From assembly GCA_041192505.1 (NCBI GenBank), contig JBEEMV010000213.1, positions 1-12,410 on the forward strand: a stretch of DNA of 12,410 nucleotides, given 5' to 3'. The notes below the pieces were generated by a model. The model did not search any database. It had not been told where the DNA came from and saw nothing but the letters and a program-made list of their open reading frames with translations. The translations under genes and the position numbers were made by a program. Of this stretch, positions 12,357 through 12,410 are shown in pieces. This stretch comes from CAIODY01 sp041192505. GTDB lineage: Bacteria; Bacteroidota; Bacteroidia; Chitinophagales; CAIODY01. Within the stretch, counting starts at the first letter, position 1; the number at the start of each line of letters is the position of its first letter.

Positions 12357-12410
12357 ATGAACCTCAAAAACCTTTTCCGATTAGCTGCAATGATTGCCAT
12401 TATTGGTTTG
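12357..12410 (+). CDS. 5' end of a gene with a signal-peptide-like start (partial)
   Basis: Only 18 codons are visible: MNLKNLFRLAAMIAIIGL, running off the right edge. A short basic head followed by a hydrophobic stretch fits a signal peptide or a first membrane segment. A -7-like box CACTTTTG (12330-12337, one mismatch) lies 19 bp upstream, the usual distance. The family cannot be named from this much. Confidence 0.55.
   Translation, partial: MNLKNLFRLAAMIAIIGL

Overview
The window is AT-rich and carries several marks of the phylum Bacteroidota. These are promoters of the TTTG-N19/20-TAnnTTTG type, starts without Shine-Dalgarno sequences, several type IX secretion (T9SS) C-terminal sorting domains, and a typical Bacteroidota core-gene set. 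The exact genus cannot be named from the sequence.

Layout. Positions 1-2682 (minus strand) hold a TolC-like outer-membrane channel followed by a MacA/HlyD-type periplasmic adaptor, two parts of a tripartite export pump. Any inner-membrane part would lie beyond the left edge. Diverging from it is dnaX (2771-4333, plus strand), with an A10 run just after the clamp-loader core. Slippage there in either direction meets a stop at once, which suggests a short gamma-like product.

Positions 4345-7777 are one minus-strand gene for a T9SS-secreted cell-surface protein, broken twice. A G9 tract shifts its reading frame. A 2322-bp IS1595-family insertion sequence (4466-6787, imperfect 27-bp inverted repeats, 8-bp target duplication TTTGTAAA) has split its sorting domain. 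Removing the element plus one target copy restores an uninterrupted frame across the break. The element is more than a transposase: it also holds a 169-aa coiled-coil/helix-turn-helix gene with a near-perfect promoter, two very small ORFs, a tRNA-shaped sequence, and a likely short RNA unit on the opposite strand.

Positions 7777-8680 are an accessory, repeat-rich stretch. It has a 67-aa ORF that is only the tail of a sorting domain, an inverted pair of about 52-bp repeats (one read in frame inside that ORF), and six 42-bp tandem repeats in exact register. Positions 8681-12169 return to ordinary minus-strand genes: a secreted M43-type metalloprotease with a T9SS tail, a secreted DUF1571-like protein, and class I fructose-bisphosphate aldolase. 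A new plus-strand gene with a signal-peptide-like start begins at 12357 and runs off the window.

Main points of interest: the cargo-bearing insertion sequence with its tRNA-like and antisense RNA elements, its exact insertion into a palindrome that was itself read in frame inside a sorting domain, the dnaX slippage site, and the G9 tract.
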